From NCBI GenBank assembly GCA_903958285.1, contig CAJBSR010000511.1:1-8441 (forward strand): DNA of 8,441 bases, given 5' to 3'. This DNA is from an uncultured Sphingomonadales bacterium (GTDB lineage Bacteria > Pseudomonadota > Alphaproteobacteria > Sphingomonadales > Sphingomonadaceae). How positions within the stretch are numbered: the stretch's first letter is position 1; every line of letters starts with the position of its first letter. This document shows, piece by piece, positions 7,703 to 8,441 of the stretch. Position numbers and translations under genes: made by a program. The notes under the pieces were generated by a model. The model saw only the letters and a list, made by a program, of their open reading frames with translations. It searched no databases and was not told the DNA's origin.

Positions 7703-7729
7703 TCTATAAGTTCCCCGATTTGGTGTCAA
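7703..7729 (-). promoter_or_regulatory. Candidate promoter of the rpsM-rpsK-rpoA-rplQ operon
   Basis: On the minus strand a consensus -35 TTGACA (7729-7724, preceded by GC, also matching the alphaproteobacterial CTTGAC form) is followed 15-16 nt later by TATAGA (7708-7703). Transcription would start near 7695, giving a leader of about 125 nt before rpsM. The -35 is perfect and the -10 moderate, with a spacer slightly short of 17. The position, upstream of a ribosomal operon whose first gene is rpsM, supports the call. The leader could carry feedback control by a ribosomal protein, but I see no known leader motif. Confidence 0.6.
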
Positions 7730-7731
7730 GC

Positions 7732-7745
7732 GCACCAATGGGTGC
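7732..7745. repeat. Small inverted repeat beside the alpha-operon promoter
   Basis: GCACC-AATG-GGTGC (7732-7745) lies 2 bp upstream of the minus-strand -35 element, between the divergent rpsM and peroxiredoxin genes. It could be a protein-binding site for either direction, but five-base arms also arise by chance. Within the 230-bp divergent region (7569-7798) I see only this, the candidate promoter, the two ribosome-binding sites and no clear promoter for the peroxiredoxin gene. Confidence 0.25.
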
Positions 7746-7798
7746 TGGCCTTCCTGTCTGAGAATCCATAGATTACCTTCAATAGAGGAGATCTAATC

Positions 7799-8332
7799 AT
7801 GCGCTTTTTCGCTCTCACAGCAGCCTTAGTCCTGTCAACTCCGGCCTTCGCCGCGTTGCCCGCTGGCAGTGTAGCCCCCGCTTTCAACACCAAGGGTGCG
7901 ATGGCCGGGAAAGAGTTTAATTTCTCCTTGGCCGATCAACTGAAGAAAGGGCCGGTTGTCCTTTATTTCTTCCCAGCAGCCTTCACGCCGGGCTGCACGG
8001 TCGAAGCAAACCAATTTGCCGACGCAACCGACGATTTTCGCAAGCTTGGCGCGACCGTTGTCGGCATGTCGTCAGACAATGTTGCGACACTGGCGAAGTT
8101 TTCAACATCGGAATGCCGCAGCAAATTTGCTGTCGCGTCCGCTTCAAAGGCCGTGATCCGCGGCTATGATGTGAAACTTAGCATCACAGGCAAGACCAAC
8201 AGGACATCTTACCTGATCTCTCCATCGGGCAAGATCATATCGGTCTGGTCGTCGCTCGATTATCGGGAGCATGTGCCCAAGATGATGAAGGCGCTGCAAG
8301 ACTGGACGGCAGCGGGCAAAACCCCGCGCTAA
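7799..8332 (+). CDS. Exported peroxiredoxin (AhpC/TSA, BCP/PrxQ-like)
   Basis: 177-residue thiol peroxidase that should reduce hydrogen peroxide and organic peroxides. An N-terminal signal peptide is evident (MRFFALTAALVLSTPAFA, cleavage after the A-F-A), which places the mature enzyme in the periplasm, unlike the usual cytoplasmic BCP. The thioredoxin fold holds PAAFTPGCTVEA, with peroxidatic C66 and the supporting T63/P64. R135 in NRTSYLISPSGKI matches the conserved active-site arginine. There is no Cys five residues after C66; the only other Cys is C106, 40 residues on, which fits the alpha-3 resolving-cysteine type of PrxQ. The start is well supported by AGGAG 8 nt upstream of the ATG. 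It is divergent from rpsM. Its TAA overlaps the tgt stop on the other strand, with no terminator visible between them. Confidence 0.9.
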   Translation: MRFFALTAALVLSTPAFAALPAGSVAPAFNTKGAMAGKEFNFSLADQLKKGPVVLYFFPAAFTPGCTVEANQFADATDDFRKLGATVVGMSSDNVATLAKFSTSECRSKFAVASASKAVIRGYDVKLSITGKTNRTSYLISPSGKIISVWSSLDYREHVPKMMKALQDWTAAGKTPR

Positions 8333-8441
8333 GCCGCCTTCTTGTAACGCGCTCTGAATTCGGCGGCGAATGCGGTGAAGGTGCCTTGTGCAATCGCATC
8401 CCGCATCGCCGCCATGAGTTGCTGATAAAACCATAGATTAT
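8329..8441 (-). CDS. tgt: Queuine tRNA-ribosyltransferase, C-terminal fragment cut by the window edge
   Basis: Reading in from the right edge on the minus strand gives 36 complete codons, starting NLWFYQQLMAAMRDAIAQGT and ending FRARYKKAA before TAG (8331-8329). The pattern (H)NL-x-FY-x-x-LM-x-x-(I/M)R-x-(A/S)I-x-x-G-x-F-x-x-(F/Y)-x-x-x-F-x-x-RY is the C-terminal end of bacterial Tgt, which exchanges guanine 34 for preQ1 in the anticodon of GUN tRNAs. The zinc ligands and catalytic Asp residues lie outside the window; the His of HNL, a zinc ligand in the family, would be the next residue off the edge. The frame has no start in the window and is easily missed. The stop overlaps the peroxiredoxin stop by 4 bp (CTAA, 8329-8332). 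Confidence 0.8.
   Translation of the reverse strand, partial: NLWFYQQLMAAMRDAIAQGTFTAFAAEFRARYKKAA

Noticed and set aside
8144..8434. 96-codon minus-strand reading frame over the end of the peroxiredoxin gene
   Set aside because: Wrong frame; the neighbouring minus-strand frame gives a clear Tgt C-terminus instead.
7766..8440. Direct repeat CCATAGATTA at 7766-7775 and 8431-8440 flanking the peroxiredoxin gene
   Set aside because: A shared 10-mer in 8.4 kb is expected by chance many times over (about 30 pairs by a simple estimate), and one copy lies inside tgt coding sequence.

Overview
This is a chromosomal housekeeping window, most likely from an alphaproteobacterium of the Sphingomonadales. 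That placement is an inference from the protein sequences, the gene order dnaG-rpoD, and a short GC-rich palindrome at the left edge of a type often scattered through sphingomonad genomes. I found no phage, IS element, CRISPR array, toxin-antitoxin pair or defence locus, and no RNA gene.

Left half, plus strand: the tail of an unnamed gene (probably a DUF559-type protein) ends 3 nt before dnaG (DNA primase). dnaG is followed closely by rpoD (housekeeping sigma factor), which ends in a strong intrinsic terminator. An SDR-family oxidoreductase gene begins only 11 nt after that terminator's T-tract. A second, perfectly symmetric terminator separates the oxidoreductase from the convergent ribosomal operon.

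Right half, minus strand: the alpha operon runs right to left as rpsM (S13), rpsK (S11), rpoA (RNA polymerase alpha) and rplQ (L17). It has its own candidate promoter in a 230-bp divergent region, so here it is physically separated from secY/adk, which often precede rpsM. The gaps between its genes are fairly long (85, 96 and 205 nt) and carry inverted repeats. Divergent from rpsM is an exported peroxiredoxin of the BCP/PrxQ type. Its stop codon overlaps by 4 nt the stop codon of a convergent, truncated tgt gene (queuine tRNA-ribosyltransferase), which has only its last 36 or so codons in the window.

Functionally the window joins replication priming (DnaG), transcription initiation (RpoD, RpoA) and ribosome assembly (S13, S11, L17), with a dehydrogenase, an envelope peroxidase and a tRNA-modifying enzyme alongside. 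The points most worth a second look are regulatory: a palindrome that contains the dnaG ribosome-binding site, a possible internal promoter in dnaG for rpoD, and structured gaps inside the alpha operon. I do not see convincing evidence of a previously undescribed system.
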